From: Ornithinimicrobium sufpigmenti
GTDB lineage: Bacteria; Actinomycetota; Actinomycetes; Actinomycetales; Dermatophilaceae
Assembly (NCBI RefSeq): GCF_004322775.1
Contig: NZ_CP036403.1
Span: forward strand, 4,092,001-4,156,000
Length of the DNA: 64,000 bases
Direction of reading: 5' to 3'
Shown: positions 23,331 to 32,375 of the stretch, piece after piece
Layout of the letters: every line of letters begins with the position of its first letter
How positions within the stretch are numbered: position 1 is the first letter of the stretch
Made by a program: the position numbers and the translations under genes
Notes under the pieces: generated by a model
Seen by the model: the letters and a program-made list of their open reading frames with translations, nothing else
What the model was told of the DNA's origin: nothing
The model's database searches: none

Positions 23331-24295
23331 TCGAACTTCCAGGGGTAACGCCCGGCACCGAAGTCGAAGACGTCGACGTCGCCCGCGGCGTAGCAGTGCT
23401 CCAGGATGTCGAACTGGATGACCTTGCCGAGCCGGTACAGCTCGACCTCGGGGTGGTAGGCGCTGTTCCAGGAGAGCAGCGACCGGCGGTGCACGAAAGT
23501 GCTGCGATAACCCAGCAGGTTGCCCTCGAGATCCTCGTAGACAAAGGTCCGCGCCGCGCCGGGACGCGCGTAGACCTCCCGGTACAGGGCGAACCGGCGG
23601 GCATCGTCGAAGAGCGAGTGCCGCTCGCGCCGCCCACGGGCCCGCAGGAAGTCGCGCTCCTCCCGGTGCAGGCCCGCCATGCGCTCCAGGATGTTCTCCT
23701 CGTCCCCGGCGACGACCCGGAACCGGGCGCCCGTCTCGCGCAGGAACTTGTTGCGGTACTTACGGGTGTGCGAGGGCAGCCGGTCCGCCGTGAAGGCGGC
23801 GAAGTCGGCATGGGGGCGCAGGTCGATGTACGGGTTCTCCGACAGCGCGGTGAGCAGCGTGTGGTGCTCCGAGCGGAGCAGGGCCGCGGCGAAGGTGGTG
23901 GAGGCCGGGATGTTGGTCAGGTTGAGGATGTCCCAGTCGCTCTGCGCGAAGACGGCGTCCAGCAGGGCGTTGGTCACCGTGTCCGGGCGGATGCCGGGAT
24001 GCAGCAGGAAGGACAGGTAGTCGCCGTGGCTGGCGAAGCGCACCTCCTTGATCGGCACCCCGAACCGGGTCTGGGGGCGGTAGGACAAGGGCGCGACCCC
24101 GACCAGCTGGCCGTTGTTGCGCGCGGTCACGACGAGGAGCTCGTGCCCGTCGTCCCGCCCGTATGCGGCCCACCAACCCCGCACGAAGGCGAAGGTGGAG
24201 TAGAACGGGACCTCGGGGTCCGCCTGCTCCAGATCCTCCCAGTCCGCCCTCAGGTCATCCAGACCCTCGGCATCGCGGACGATCTCGATGTCCAT
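22790..24295 (-). CDS. GNAT/FemAB-like acetyltransferase (true domain ends near 23270; frame runs on out of phase)
   Basis: The frame as read is 501 residues. Only the first 345 or so look real. They include EVPFYSTFAFVRGWWAAYGR, an acyl-CoA fold core, LLSWNSAYHPEVELYRLGKV and [16 protein letters not shown], the pattern of BcsL/Acetyltransf_6 proteins in polysaccharide loci. After VTG at about 23240 the frame becomes Arg, Ser and Thr rich shadow of the PIG-L gene. A C6 run (G6 on the plus strand, about 23234-23240) sits exactly at the switch. One extra C would fuse the two into a single 640-residue acetyltransferase-deacetylase. Sequencing error, mutation or programmed slippage are all possible. 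The ATG at 24295 follows the next gene's stop by three bases. Confidence 0.7.
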   Translation of the reverse strand: MDIEIVRDAEGLDDLRADWEDLEQADPEVPFYSTFAFVRGWWAAYGRDDGHELLVVTARNNGQLVGVAPLSYRPQTRFGVPIKEVRFASHGDYLSFLLHPGIRPDTVTNALLDAVFAQSDWDILNLTNIPASTTFAAALLRSEHHTLLTALSENPYIDLRPHADFAAFTADRLPSHTRKYRNKFLRETGARFRVVAGDEENILERMAGLHREERDFLRARGRRERHSLFDDARRFALYREVYARPGAARTFVYEDLEGNLLGYRSTFVHRRSLLSWNSAYHPEVELYRLGKVIQFDILEHCYAAGDVDVFDFGAGRYPWKFEWTDRSTLSYRFRYDRPALTAAAPPPRLVTGPPRPSGGRRGSGRTRRGPRRWRRHASSVPCSAPTGCVPPSRPAATRRCGACVPSCTGPARRSSTTSPTRTTRRSTWPGACGPSATDAPSSSRSPAAAPPRCCRGSTSASASRSARRTWNAAGSATCAGPCSTWGCARSTCTSWTFPTAA

Positions 24296-24298
24296 CCG

Positions 24299-24895
24299 CT
24301 ACGCCCTCCGCCAGGGCAGCTGGATCATCACCCGGAACGGCCGTACGAAGTACAGCCGGCGCACCGGCCGGATCCCGACATGGCGGTAGGAGGCGATGGA
24401 GGCGGTGTTCTTGTCGTTGATGACGACCAGGCCGGTCCGCATCCCCCGCTCCCGCGCCAGCTCCCGGCGGCGCTGCACGCTGAAGGTGTGCAGCCCCCGT
24501 CGGCGGTGGGTGCGGAACACCGCGTCGTCGACGAAGAGGGCCTGGCGGCGCCGCAGCCGCACCACGTGGTTGAGGTAGCGATCGTCGAACCGGCGGTAGG
24601 CCAGGTGGCAGTATCCCGCCCAGGTCCCGTCGGCGTCACGGATGAGGTATGCCGTGATGTCCGGCGCCCCGATCCGCTCCCGCAGCTGCTCGTACTTGCG
24701 GTCCGTCAGCTCGGGGCAGGACGCCCGCATCTCGTCCAGGTCGGCCTGGTTGACCTCGACCAGGTCCGCTCCGGGCGCGGCCATCCCGGCCCCCGAGGGG
24801 CTCCGCTCCCGCAGGTCGAAGGCGTAGCGACGCAGCCGCCAGACGCTGCCCGGGTTGCGGAGCCGACGCACCCGCTGGACCGCTTCCCGCATCAT
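24299..24895 (-). CDS. GNAT family N-acetyltransferase
   Basis: This 198-residue protein carries a GNAT core. LFVDDAVFRTHRRRGLHTFS holds the acetyl-CoA pyrophosphate loop (R-x-x-x-RGLH), followed by LVVINDKNTASIASYRHVG, the fourth motif. The N-terminal 60 residues are basic. It lies three bases upstream of the acetyltransferase/PIG-L unit, so the three activities are probably coexpressed. It likely acetylates an amino group of a sugar or small molecule; the substrate is unknown. Confidence 0.83.
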   Translation of the reverse strand: MMREAVQRVRRLRNPGSVWRLRRYAFDLRERSPSGAGMAAPGADLVEVNQADLDEMRASCPELTDRKYEQLRERIGAPDITAYLIRDADGTWAGYCHLAYRRFDDRYLNHVVRLRRRQALFVDDAVFRTHRRRGLHTFSVQRRRELARERGMRTGLVVINDKNTASIASYRHVGIRPVRRLYFVRPFRVMIQLPWRRA

Positions 24896-25102
24896 GCACC
24901 GGCCCCGCAGGCTCGCCCCGCCCGATCACCAGCGCAGCGGTTCACAAACGGCCTTTCGGAGTCGACGACGCACGTGCGAGGAGGTTAGCACCGAGCCCGG
25001 ACGCGGCCTGTCCGCCAGAGGTACCGCCGGGCCGCCTCATCCTCCTCTCACCCACGCCACGCCATACTTGACCGGTTCGTCCACACTCGAGGAGCTGTTT
25101 TG

Positions 25103-26272
25103 ATGAAGATCGCGATCGCCGGCACCGGTTACGTGGGGCTGTCCAACGCCGTGGTGCTGGCCCAGCACCACGAGGTCGTGGCCCTGGACATCAACCCGGC
25201 CAAGGTGGAGCTGATCAACCAGCGCCGCTCGCCCATCGTGGACCCCGAGCTCTCGCACTACCTGGCGACCAACAACCTGGACCTGCGGGCCACCACCGAC
25301 CCTGCCGAGGCCTACACCGACGCGCAGTGGATCGTCATCGCCACCCCCACCGACTACGACACCGAGAACAACTTCTTCGACACCTCCAGCGTGGAGGCGG
25401 TCCTGGCCGACGTCGCCGCGATCAACCCCGCCGCCACGGTCGTGATCAAGTCGACCGTGCCCGTGGGCTACACCGCCCGTCTGCGCGAGCAGCACCCGGA
25501 CCTGAGCATCCTGTTCTCCCCGGAGTTCCTGCGCGAGGGCCGCGCCCTGCACGACAACCTGCACCCCTCCCGCATCATCGTCGGCGACACCGGCCCGGCC
25601 GGCCGACAGTTCGCCGACCTGCTCCTGGAAGGCGCCATCGACAAGGACGCCCCCGTCCTGCTCACCGACGCCACCGAGGCCGAGGCGATCAAGCTGTTCG
25701 CCAACACCTACCTGGCCATGCGCGTGGCCTACTTCAACGAGCTGGACACCTACGCCGCCACCCGCGGTCTGGACACCCGCCAGATCATCGAGGGCGTCGG
25801 CCTGGACCCCCGCATCGGCTCCCACTACAACAACCCCTCCTTCGGCTACGGCGGCTACTGCCTGCCCAAGGACACCCGCCAGCTGCTGGCCAACTACGGC
25901 GACGTCCCCCAGACCCTCATCACCGCGATCGTGGACGCCAACACCACCCGCATGGACTTCATCGCCGCCGACATCGCCTCCGACCACCCCCGTCGGGTCG
26001 GGATCTACCGCCTCATCATGAAGGCCGGCTCGGACAACTTCCGCGCCTCCTCCATCCAGGGCGTCATGTCCCGCCTGCAGGCCCGCGGCATCGAGATCAT
26101 CATCTACGAACCCGCCCTGGAGGAAGACTCCTTCCAGGGCTGCCACGTCTACTCCGACCTGGACCAGTTCGTCACCGCCAGCGACCTCATCATCGCCAAC
26201 CGGCGCGACGACCACCTCCAGGACCTGGCCGGGGACAAGGTCTACAGTCGAGACATCTACCAGCGCGACTGA
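25103..26272 (+). CDS. ugd: UDP-glucose 6-dehydrogenase
   Basis: This 389-residue enzyme closely resembles the short enterobacterial-type Ugd. The NAD motif [20 protein letters not shown] is at the N-terminus. [23 protein letters not shown] and the catalytic Cys region [10 protein letters not shown] follow. It oxidises UDP-glucose to UDP-glucuronate, giving a uronic acid for the glycan. The ATG at 25103 follows GGAGCTGTTTTG. The 207 bases upstream contain no other gene I can see. The gene begins the plus-strand half of the glycan island. Confidence 0.94.
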   Translation: MKIAIAGTGYVGLSNAVVLAQHHEVVALDINPAKVELINQRRSPIVDPELSHYLATNNLDLRATTDPAEAYTDAQWIVIATPTDYDTENNFFDTSSVEAVLADVAAINPAATVVIKSTVPVGYTARLREQHPDLSILFSPEFLREGRALHDNLHPSRIIVGDTGPAGRQFADLLLEGAIDKDAPVLLTDATEAEAIKLFANTYLAMRVAYFNELDTYAATRGLDTRQIIEGVGLDPRIGSHYNNPSFGYGGYCLPKDTRQLLANYGDVPQTLITAIVDANTTRMDFIAADIASDHPRRVGIYRLIMKAGSDNFRASSIQGVMSRLQARGIEIIIYEPALEEDSFQGCHVYSDLDQFVTASDLIIANRRDDHLQDLAGDKVYSRDIYQRD

Positions 26273-26348
26273 CCCGCACACCGGCGACGAGCTCGACGTC
26301 GCACCCAGACGTCGCACCCAGACGACGAACCCGACGACGAAGGACAGC

Positions 26349-28634
26349 GTGAAGATCACCCGCCGTCGCACCACGAAGAAGTCTCCTCGCCGCATCCGCA
26401 CCGATGCCCCGCGCACCTGGCTGCTGCTGGCCTCGAGCACGCGGTCGGTGACTGCGCTGGCGGAGGAGATCCGGGGTCTGGCCTCGGCGGGGCACGTGGT
26501 GCGCCTCGGCTACCGGGGGCGCCGTCTGCCTCCTGGCCTGCCCAGCGGCCGGCACCGCCTCGGCACCTTGCGGTTCGGCCCGCTGCGGCCCGTCACGGCC
26601 GCTGTCACGGCCCCCCTGACGCTGGCCCAGAAGCTGGACCTGGCGGCCCGGCACGACCGGTGGCTGAACGAGGTCGCGCCGGTCGCGGACGAGGTGGTCT
26701 TCCTGGACCAGCCGGCGGCCGATCACCTCGGCGAGCGGGTGCGGGCCCTGGCTCCCCACGCGCAGACCTGGGGACCAGAGCTGGCGCCGCGACTGCTGGC
26801 GGAGGAGGCGGCCTGGCGCAGCCTGTCCGTCGGTGCCCGTGAGCTGGACGCCCGCCTCCCGGGCCACCGCATCACCCTCAGCCGGGTGCTGGCGCCGGCG
26901 GAGCAGCTGTACGAGCTCGCCGAGTCCGGGCCGTTGCGGCAGGACCTGGCCCGGGACGTGCGCCCCGAGCTGCGTCGGCTGGCCCGCTGGGCCCTGCGCC
27001 GGGGCGGCTTCGACAAGGTGGACTCGCTCCTGGCCATCGCCGACCTGCTGCGGGACCGGTTCGGGCCCGACCCGCGCGAGGACTCCGCCGTGGCGGCCCT
27101 GCGCGCCCACGTCGCCCTGGTCCGCGACGAGGAGCTGCCGGCACCGGTCGTGGACCTCGTCCGTGCGGTGCTGGCGCACGCTGACGCGGCCCTGGACGCG
27201 GACGACCTGAAGGAGGCCTCGGAGCTGGGCGCGATCGCCCTGGGCCTGCAGTTCCACCAGCAGCTGCACACCTCGACCGAGCACACTCCCCTCGTCGAGC
27301 AGCCCGACATCTTCCTGGCCCCGCTGCGGGAGAGCCGGGTCGGGCAGCTGCTCGCCTCCGCCGGCGCGCGGCCCCTGGGCCCGGAGTCGCTGGTCGACGA
27401 GGAGGGTGAGGACACCGCCGGGCTGGAGGCCGAGCTGCCGCCGCCCGGCGCACCCGTCGTGGCCTCCCAGGAGATCGCCTCACAGGAAGTCTCCTCGGAG
27501 AAGGGAGTCGGCGGTCCGGACGAGGGGTCTGCGCGTCGGCTCCGGGTCAGCATGCTGCCGGGCGTCTATGCCCACCACGCCGTGCCGCTGCTCGAGGCCC
27601 TGGCCGCGCACGAGGAGACCGAACTGACCACCGTCCGGCTCTCCGGTGCGCCCTTCCGCGGCATGATGATCGACGCCCCGCTGCTGCAGTACCGGCTTGA
27701 GCACGCCCTGGGCCGGGTCCCCACGGTGGGGCTGCAGGTGGCGCGCGAGGAGCTCGAGGCGGTCCGGGGTGCCGACGTCGTCGTCGCCGACTGGGCCGAC
27801 AAGGGCGCGGCCTGGGCGTCCACCGTGGTGCCCGAAGGGGTCCGCATGGTCGTCCGGGTGCACAGCGTCGATGCGCTGTCGGCCCCGGCCCAGCTGGTGG
27901 ACTGGTCGAGGGTGGACGACGTCGTCTTCGTCGCCGACCACATCCGCGACCTCTTCCTCGGGATCCTGGGTGAGCGCGTGCAGCACGTGCGCACCCATGT
28001 GGTGACCAACATCGTGCCCCCGGAGAACTTCCCGGACCCGCTCCTGCCCGAGGCCGTCCGCACCCTGGGCGTGGTGGGCTTCGGCCAGGTGGTCAAGGAC
28101 CCGATCTTCGCCCTGGAGGTGCTGGAGATCCTGCTGCAGGACGACCCGTCGTGGCGCCTGCGGCTGATCGGCGCCGACTTCGGTGAGCACCACGCGACCG
28201 GCGCCCAGCACTATGCGCGTGCCTTCCGCACCCGTGCCCTGGAAGCGCACCTGGTGGACCAGGTCGACTACACCGGGTTCACCCGCCGGCTGGCCCACCA
28301 GCTGCGCCACGTCGGCTTCATCCTCAACACCAGCCGGCGCGAGGGGTGCCCCATCGGCACGCTCGAGGGCACCGCGGCCGGGGCGTTCCCGGTCGTGCGC
28401 GACTGGCCCGCCTTCGCGACGCTGGACGGTGCCGGACGGCTCTTCCCCCGCCACTGCGTCGTGACCACGCCGCACGAAGCCGCGGACCTCATCCGGTCGC
28501 TCGCCGACGACGAGGACCGGCGCCGGGCCGTGGCCCAGGTGCGCGAGGAGATGAGCGAGCAGTTCTCCGACGCCGGCACCCGGGACCGGCTGCTGGAGAT
28601 CATCCTCGAGCCGCACGGGTCGACGACCAGCTAA
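26349..28634 (+). CDS. two-domain glycosyltransferase (unknown N-terminal domain plus GT4-like domain)
   Basis: This predicts 761 residues from a GTG with AAGGA upstream. Residues about 395-755 are a GT-B, GT4-like glycosyltransferase: RVSMLPGVYAHHAVPLLEAL, a linker VRVHSVDALSAPAQLVDWSR, GFGQVVKDPIFALEVLEIL, and NTSRREGCPIGTLEGTAAGA as the donor-binding C-terminal motif. The first 390 residues form a helical domain, with LQFHQQLHT and LRESRVGQLLASAG, that I recognise only because the protein at 49100-51352 has the same architecture. An acidic Pro/Glu linker joins the domains. It is probably a cytoplasmic transferase in glycan assembly, cotranscribed with ugd 76 bases upstream. Confidence 0.85.
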   Translation: MKITRRRTTKKSPRRIRTDAPRTWLLLASSTRSVTALAEEIRGLASAGHVVRLGYRGRRLPPGLPSGRHRLGTLRFGPLRPVTAAVTAPLTLAQKLDLAARHDRWLNEVAPVADEVVFLDQPAADHLGERVRALAPHAQTWGPELAPRLLAEEAAWRSLSVGARELDARLPGHRITLSRVLAPAEQLYELAESGPLRQDLARDVRPELRRLARWALRRGGFDKVDSLLAIADLLRDRFGPDPREDSAVAALRAHVALVRDEELPAPVVDLVRAVLAHADAALDADDLKEASELGAIALGLQFHQQLHTSTEHTPLVEQPDIFLAPLRESRVGQLLASAGARPLGPESLVDEEGEDTAGLEAELPPPGAPVVASQEIASQEVSSEKGVGGPDEGSARRLRVSMLPGVYAHHAVPLLEALAAHEETELTTVRLSGAPFRGMMIDAPLLQYRLEHALGRVPTVGLQVAREELEAVRGADVVVADWADKGAAWASTVVPEGVRMVVRVHSVDALSAPAQLVDWSRVDDVVFVADHIRDLFLGILGERVQHVRTHVVTNIVPPENFPDPLLPEAVRTLGVVGFGQVVKDPIFALEVLEILLQDDPSWRLRLIGADFGEHHATGAQHYARAFRTRALEAHLVDQVDYTGFTRRLAHQLRHVGFILNTSRREGCPIGTLEGTAAGAFPVVRDWPAFATLDGAGRLFPRHCVVTTPHEAADLIRSLADDEDRRRAVAQVREEMSEQFSDAGTRDRLLEIILEPHGSTTS

Positions 28635-28677
28635 CGCGAGCCGGCGCCCAAGGAGCACCAGCCGCAAGGCTGACCCG

Positions 28678-29946
28678 TCAGGCGATGCGGGCGGCCTGGG
28701 GCCGGGCGGCGTCCCGGTCCGGCGCCACCACCCCCCGAGCCAGCCGGGAGAGCAGCTGGGCGGCCGCGGTGGCGTGGCCCACGGGGGTGCGGAACTGCAG
28801 CGCCGGGTCGTCGGTGGCGGAGAGCACGCTGCTCTCCTCCAGGATCCCCCAGACGGGGGTGCCGCTGCCGCGGTAGTCACCCCACTTGGACAGCAGGAAC
28901 GGGTTGCGCTCGGCGCCCTGCGGCAGCGGGTAGTCGACCACGAGCAGGATGTCCATCCGTCGGGCGATCTCCAGGAACTGCAGGAACGGCAGGAACTCCT
29001 CCACCTTGACGGTGTCCGACAGCCCCATCCGGGTCACGATGTCCCGCAGGGTGTCGGTCGGCTGGGTGAAGATGTGCAGGCGCAGCCGCTCGCGCTGCTC
29101 CTCCGGCAGCAGGCCCATGGCCTCGACGGCCGCGATCGGGCTCTGCTTGCCGTAGAAGTTGCCGAAGTAGGCGATGTTCAGCACGCCCTGCTCCAGCTCG
29201 ACGGGCGCGCGGTCCATCGCGTAGAACTTCTCCGGCAGCATCGGGTGGTGCGTGGCCACGGTGCGCGCGCGCAACCGGTCGGCGAGGCGGGGGTCGTGGC
29301 ACCGGCCGGCCATGTACTCGGCCTGCTGGGCGTTGGTGAACATGATCCGGTCCGCGAAGGCGTAGACCAGCACCTCGGCCCACTCGAAGACGTTGTCGCT
29401 GGCCGGTGGCTCCCAGCCGGCGTCCTCGAGCAGGGACCGCAGCTGGTCCCACAGCTCCGAGTCCCGCATCGGCGCGTGCCGTTCGGCGCCGGTCGCGTCG
29501 GCCGAGCAGGGGTCGGAGAACTCCGCCTCCCAGACGATCTCGGGGTGGCGGGCCTTGACCAGCGCCGCCAGGAAGTGGGAGGCCACGAAGTGGGAGCGGG
29601 AGAACATCGAGGACCAGGGGATCCCCGTGTCGAGCAGCTGGCCGGACTCGGCGGACTCGGCGCTCCACCGGTCGACCTGCTGCATACCCTCCTCGCACCA
29701 GGCGACGATCGAGCGCCAGGCGGCGAAGTAGGTGGGGGTGTCCAGCACGGCCCGCCGCCGGATCTGGCCGTCGGCGACGAGGTCCAGGCCGGGGTCGACG
29801 GCCCGAAGGCCGCCCATCTCGTTCTGGATGACGTCGACCGGCTCCCCCTGCAGGCAGACGCGCTTGGCCGCGACCGTACCGGAGGTGTCGACGTAGGGGA
29901 CGAAGCAGTAGGCGATGACCAGACGGCGGGCCGGGGTTGAGCTCAC
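28678..29946 (-). CDS. glycosyltransferase, member of a three-paralogue family (copy 1)
   Basis: This predicts 422 residues. It shares with the proteins at 29957-31198 and 47856-49049 the N-terminal pattern YCF-x-PY-x-D-x-(S/A)-x-VAAKRV, VDVIQN, an EFSDP segment, EWAEVLVYAFADRI followed by FTN, and NPF-x-x-SKW-x-DY-x-GSGTPVWG near the end. INIAYFGNFYGKQSP resembles the second Rossmann domain of GT-B glycosyltransferases. This copy is the most divergent. The GTG at 29946 has TAGTCT seven bases upstream, overlapping the stop of copy 2, so it may have its own leaderless promoter. Confidence 0.8.
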   Translation of the reverse strand: MSSTPARRLVIAYCFVPYVDTSGTVAAKRVCLQGEPVDVIQNEMGGLRAVDPGLDLVADGQIRRRAVLDTPTYFAAWRSIVAWCEEGMQQVDRWSAESAESGQLLDTGIPWSSMFSRSHFVASHFLAALVKARHPEIVWEAEFSDPCSADATGAERHAPMRDSELWDQLRSLLEDAGWEPPASDNVFEWAEVLVYAFADRIMFTNAQQAEYMAGRCHDPRLADRLRARTVATHHPMLPEKFYAMDRAPVELEQGVLNIAYFGNFYGKQSPIAAVEAMGLLPEEQRERLRLHIFTQPTDTLRDIVTRMGLSDTVKVEEFLPFLQFLEIARRMDILLVVDYPLPQGAERNPFLLSKWGDYRGSGTPVWGILEESSVLSATDDPALQFRTPVGHATAAAQLLSRLARGVVAPDRDAARPQAARIA

Positions 29947-29953
29947 CCCGTCA

Positions 29954-29959
29954 AGACTA
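29954..29959 (-). promoter_or_regulatory. -10 (TAGTCT) of a likely leaderless promoter for glycosyltransferase copy 1
   Basis: TAGTCT, seven bases, then GTG at 29946. The hexamer overlaps the TAG stop of the upstream paralogue. It matches the TANNNT-N7-start arrangement seen elsewhere in the window. Confidence 0.5.
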
Positions 29960-31198
29960 GTGAGTCCGGGTCGGCCTCGCGGCGGCCCGGTCCGGCGTCA
30001 GCACCCCGCGGGCCAGCCGGGAGAGCAGCTGGGCGGCGGCCGTGGCGTGACCCACGGGCGTACGGAACTGCAGGGCCGGGTCGTCCAGGCGGCCCAGCAC
30101 ACTGCCCTCCTCGACCAGCCCCCACACCGGGGTGCCGCTGCCGCGGTAGTCGCTCCACTTGGACGGCAGGAAGGGGTTGGCCGGCAGGGTGGAGCTGGTC
30201 AGCGCGTCGTTGACCACGAGGACGTCCATGCGGCCGCACAGCGCCAGGAAGTCCAGGAAGTCCACGAACGGGCCGACCCGGACGACGTCCGCCAGCCCGC
30301 GCTCAGCGACCTGGGTCAGCAGCCCGTCGGGCTGCCCGGCGAAGACGTGCAGGCGAAGACGCCCACGTTGCCCCTCCGGCAGCACCTCCAGCGCGTCGAG
30401 GACCGCCGACATCCCGCGCGTGGCGTAGAGGTTGCCGAAGTAGGCGAGGTGGACCGGGCCCGGCTCGAGCGGGTACGCCGGGTCACGCAGCCGGTAGAAC
30501 GACGGTTCCAGGGTCGGGTGGGGGTTGACCGTCGCCACCTGCAGGACACGCTCGCGCAGACCCGGGTCGGTGACGGCCGAGGCCATCAGGTCGCGCTGGT
30601 GCTCGTTGGTGAAGAAGATCTCGTCGGCCAGGGCGTAGACGACGACCTCGGCCCACTCGTAGACGTTGCGGCCGCGGGGCGGCGGGAAGCCGGCGTCGCG
30701 GACACCGGCGTCCAGGGCGCGCAGCAGATCGTCGTCCTCGGCAGGGGCATGGCGGACCTTCCCCTGCACGTCGTGCGAGAGCGGATCGGAGAACTCTGCC
30801 GTCCACCGCACGCCGGGCCGTCGCAGCTTGTACAGCGCGGCCAGCAGGTGGCTGGCCAGGAACTGGGCCCGTGAGTAGACCCGTTCGTAGCCCGGACCCT
30901 CCCGGTCCCACCGCAGCGCCTGCTGCAGGCCCGGCTCGCACCACTGGACGACGGAACGCCAGGAGGAGAAGTAGGTGGGCGAGTCGATGACCGCCCGGCG
31001 CACCACCAGGTGGTCGGCAATGCTCGCCAGCCCGGCGTCGACGGCCCGCAGGGGCGACATCTGGTTCTGGACCACGTCCACCGGCCGGCCCAGGGCGCGC
31101 ACCCGCTTGGCGGCCACGATCCCCGAGGCGTCGGCATACGGAGGGAAGCAGTAGGACAGCACGAGGTCCCTCGCGGCGGCACGGTCCTGGTCACGCAT
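29957..31198 (-). CDS. glycosyltransferase, member of a three-paralogue family (copy 2)
   Basis: This 413-residue protein is very close to the copy at 47856-49049. They share LVLSYCFPPYADASGIVAAK, VVQNQMSPLRAVD, GYERVYSRAQF, VRWTAEFSDPLSHDV, NPHPTLEPSFYRL and LPANPFLPSKWSDYRGSGTP. The GT-B second-domain strand reads HLAYFGNLYATRGMSAVLDA. No membrane segment is present. The ATG at 31198 has TACAGT exactly seven bases upstream, so it is probably transcribed leaderless. Tandem with copy 1. It likely adds a sugar to the lipid-linked glycan; donor and acceptor unknown. Confidence 0.82.
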   Translation of the reverse strand: MRDQDRAAARDLVLSYCFPPYADASGIVAAKRVRALGRPVDVVQNQMSPLRAVDAGLASIADHLVVRRAVIDSPTYFSSWRSVVQWCEPGLQQALRWDREGPGYERVYSRAQFLASHLLAALYKLRRPGVRWTAEFSDPLSHDVQGKVRHAPAEDDDLLRALDAGVRDAGFPPPRGRNVYEWAEVVVYALADEIFFTNEHQRDLMASAVTDPGLRERVLQVATVNPHPTLEPSFYRLRDPAYPLEPGPVHLAYFGNLYATRGMSAVLDALEVLPEGQRGRLRLHVFAGQPDGLLTQVAERGLADVVRVGPFVDFLDFLALCGRMDVLVVNDALTSSTLPANPFLPSKWSDYRGSGTPVWGLVEEGSVLGRLDDPALQFRTPVGHATAAAQLLSRLARGVLTPDRAAARPTRTH

Positions 31199-31205
31199 CG
31201 CGCCT

Positions 31206-31211
31206 ACTGTA
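31206..31211 (-). promoter_or_regulatory. -10 (TACAGT) of a likely leaderless promoter for glycosyltransferase copy 2
   Basis: TACAGT, seven bases, then the ATG at 31198. No ribosome-binding site precedes the ATG. Confidence 0.55.
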
Positions 31212-31250
31212 GCTGCGCCTGGACGGGGCGGGCCGGGGACGCCGGCGGGA

Positions 31251-32375
31251 TCACCGGCCTGTTCCGGCGATCGTGTCGAGAGCGGTGACGAAGTCGGTCT
31301 TGAGGCGCTCCCAGTCGTGGTGCTCCGCGACGTAGCGGTGCCCCCGCAGGCCCAGCTCGCGGGCCTGGTCGGGGTCAGCGGCCCAGCCCGCCAGCACGTC
31401 CACCACCTCGGTCGTGGCCTCGAAGGGGACCACCGCGCCCGCCCCGCTGCGCCGCACCAGGTCCTGCTGCACGGGCAGGGGCGTCACGACGGCGGGCACG
31501 CCTCGACCGAGGTACTCCACCACCTTGGTCGCCATGCTGGGGCGGAAGTTGGCCTGGTCGTGCAGCAGGCACAGCCCGGCCAGCGCCCCGTCGAGCCGCC
31601 GCACGGCCTCGTCGGCGGGCAGGAACCCGAGCCAGTCCAGCACCCCGTGGTCGGCGGCCTCGCGCAGGAGCCCGTCCGCCGACCCGTGCGCGGGCCCGAT
31701 GACCTCCAGACGCACCCCGTCGGGCAGGGCGCGCGCCACCTGGACCATCTCGGCCGCTCCCCGCTCCAGGGTGTTGCTGCCGAGGTAGACGACCCGCAGC
31801 ACGCCGTCCTGCACCTGGGCCGCCGGCTGTGGCCGGTCGGGCACGGAGACCACGTTGGGCACGACCGGGTGGGGTCTGCGGAACCGCTGCGTGTAGTGGT
31901 GGTCGGCGAGGAGCAGGTGCACGCGGCGCTCGGCGAGCCGCTCGACGCTGCGCACGGCCGCGGCGGCCGGCCGGCGCAGAGGGCCGGGGATCCACGGGCG
32001 CACCTCGACCGCCGCCGCGGTGTCCTCGTGCACGTCCCACACCACCGGCGGCAGGTCGAGCCCGGGGGTGGCCAGCAGCAGCTCGGGGTCGTGCAGCAGC
32101 ACCAGGTCGTGGCCCCCGGCGCGGGAGCGCAACAGCTCACGGGCGCCGCGCAGGGCCGCGGTCCGGTGCCGCCCCCGGGCCCGAGGGACGTCCACCGGGT
32201 CCAGCCCCGGCACGTCCGTCGGCGGCTCCAGGCCGTACCCGGACCAGGGAGCGGCATAGGTGACCCGCCACCCGGCGTCGAGCAGGGCGGCGATCTGGCG
32301 GTGCCGGACCCGGCTGTCGTCGGGGTGGTGGACGACGGTGAGCACGAGGACGGACCTGACCCGCACCCCGCTCAC
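31251..32375 (-). CDS. glycosyltransferase, GT4 type
   Basis: This predicts 374 residues from a GTG at 32375 that overlaps the ATPase stop (GTGA). The GT-B pattern is clear: VVHHPDDSRVRHRQIAALLD at the N-terminus, VVWDVHEDTAAAVEVRP, then RVVYLGSNTLERGAAEMVQV and FRPSMATKVVEYLGRGVPAV. The last has the family's donor-contacting Glu. Its place at the end of the exporter operon argues for a role in building the exported polysaccharide. Confidence 0.85.
   Translation of the reverse strand: MSGVRVRSVLVLTVVHHPDDSRVRHRQIAALLDAGWRVTYAAPWSGYGLEPPTDVPGLDPVDVPRARGRHRTAALRGARELLRSRAGGHDLVLLHDPELLLATPGLDLPPVVWDVHEDTAAAVEVRPWIPGPLRRPAAAAVRSVERLAERRVHLLLADHHYTQRFRRPHPVVPNVVSVPDRPQPAAQVQDGVLRVVYLGSNTLERGAAEMVQVARALPDGVRLEVIGPAHGSADGLLREAADHGVLDWLGFLPADEAVRRLDGALAGLCLLHDQANFRPSMATKVVEYLGRGVPAVVTPLPVQQDLVRRSGAGAVVPFEATTEVVDVLAGWAADPDQARELGLRGHRYVAEHHDWERLKTDFVTALDTIAGTGR

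Noticed and set aside
24896..25102. Possible small gene between the GNAT gene and ugd
   Set aside because: No frame with a start, ribosome site and sensible composition was seen; it is treated as the divergent promoter region.
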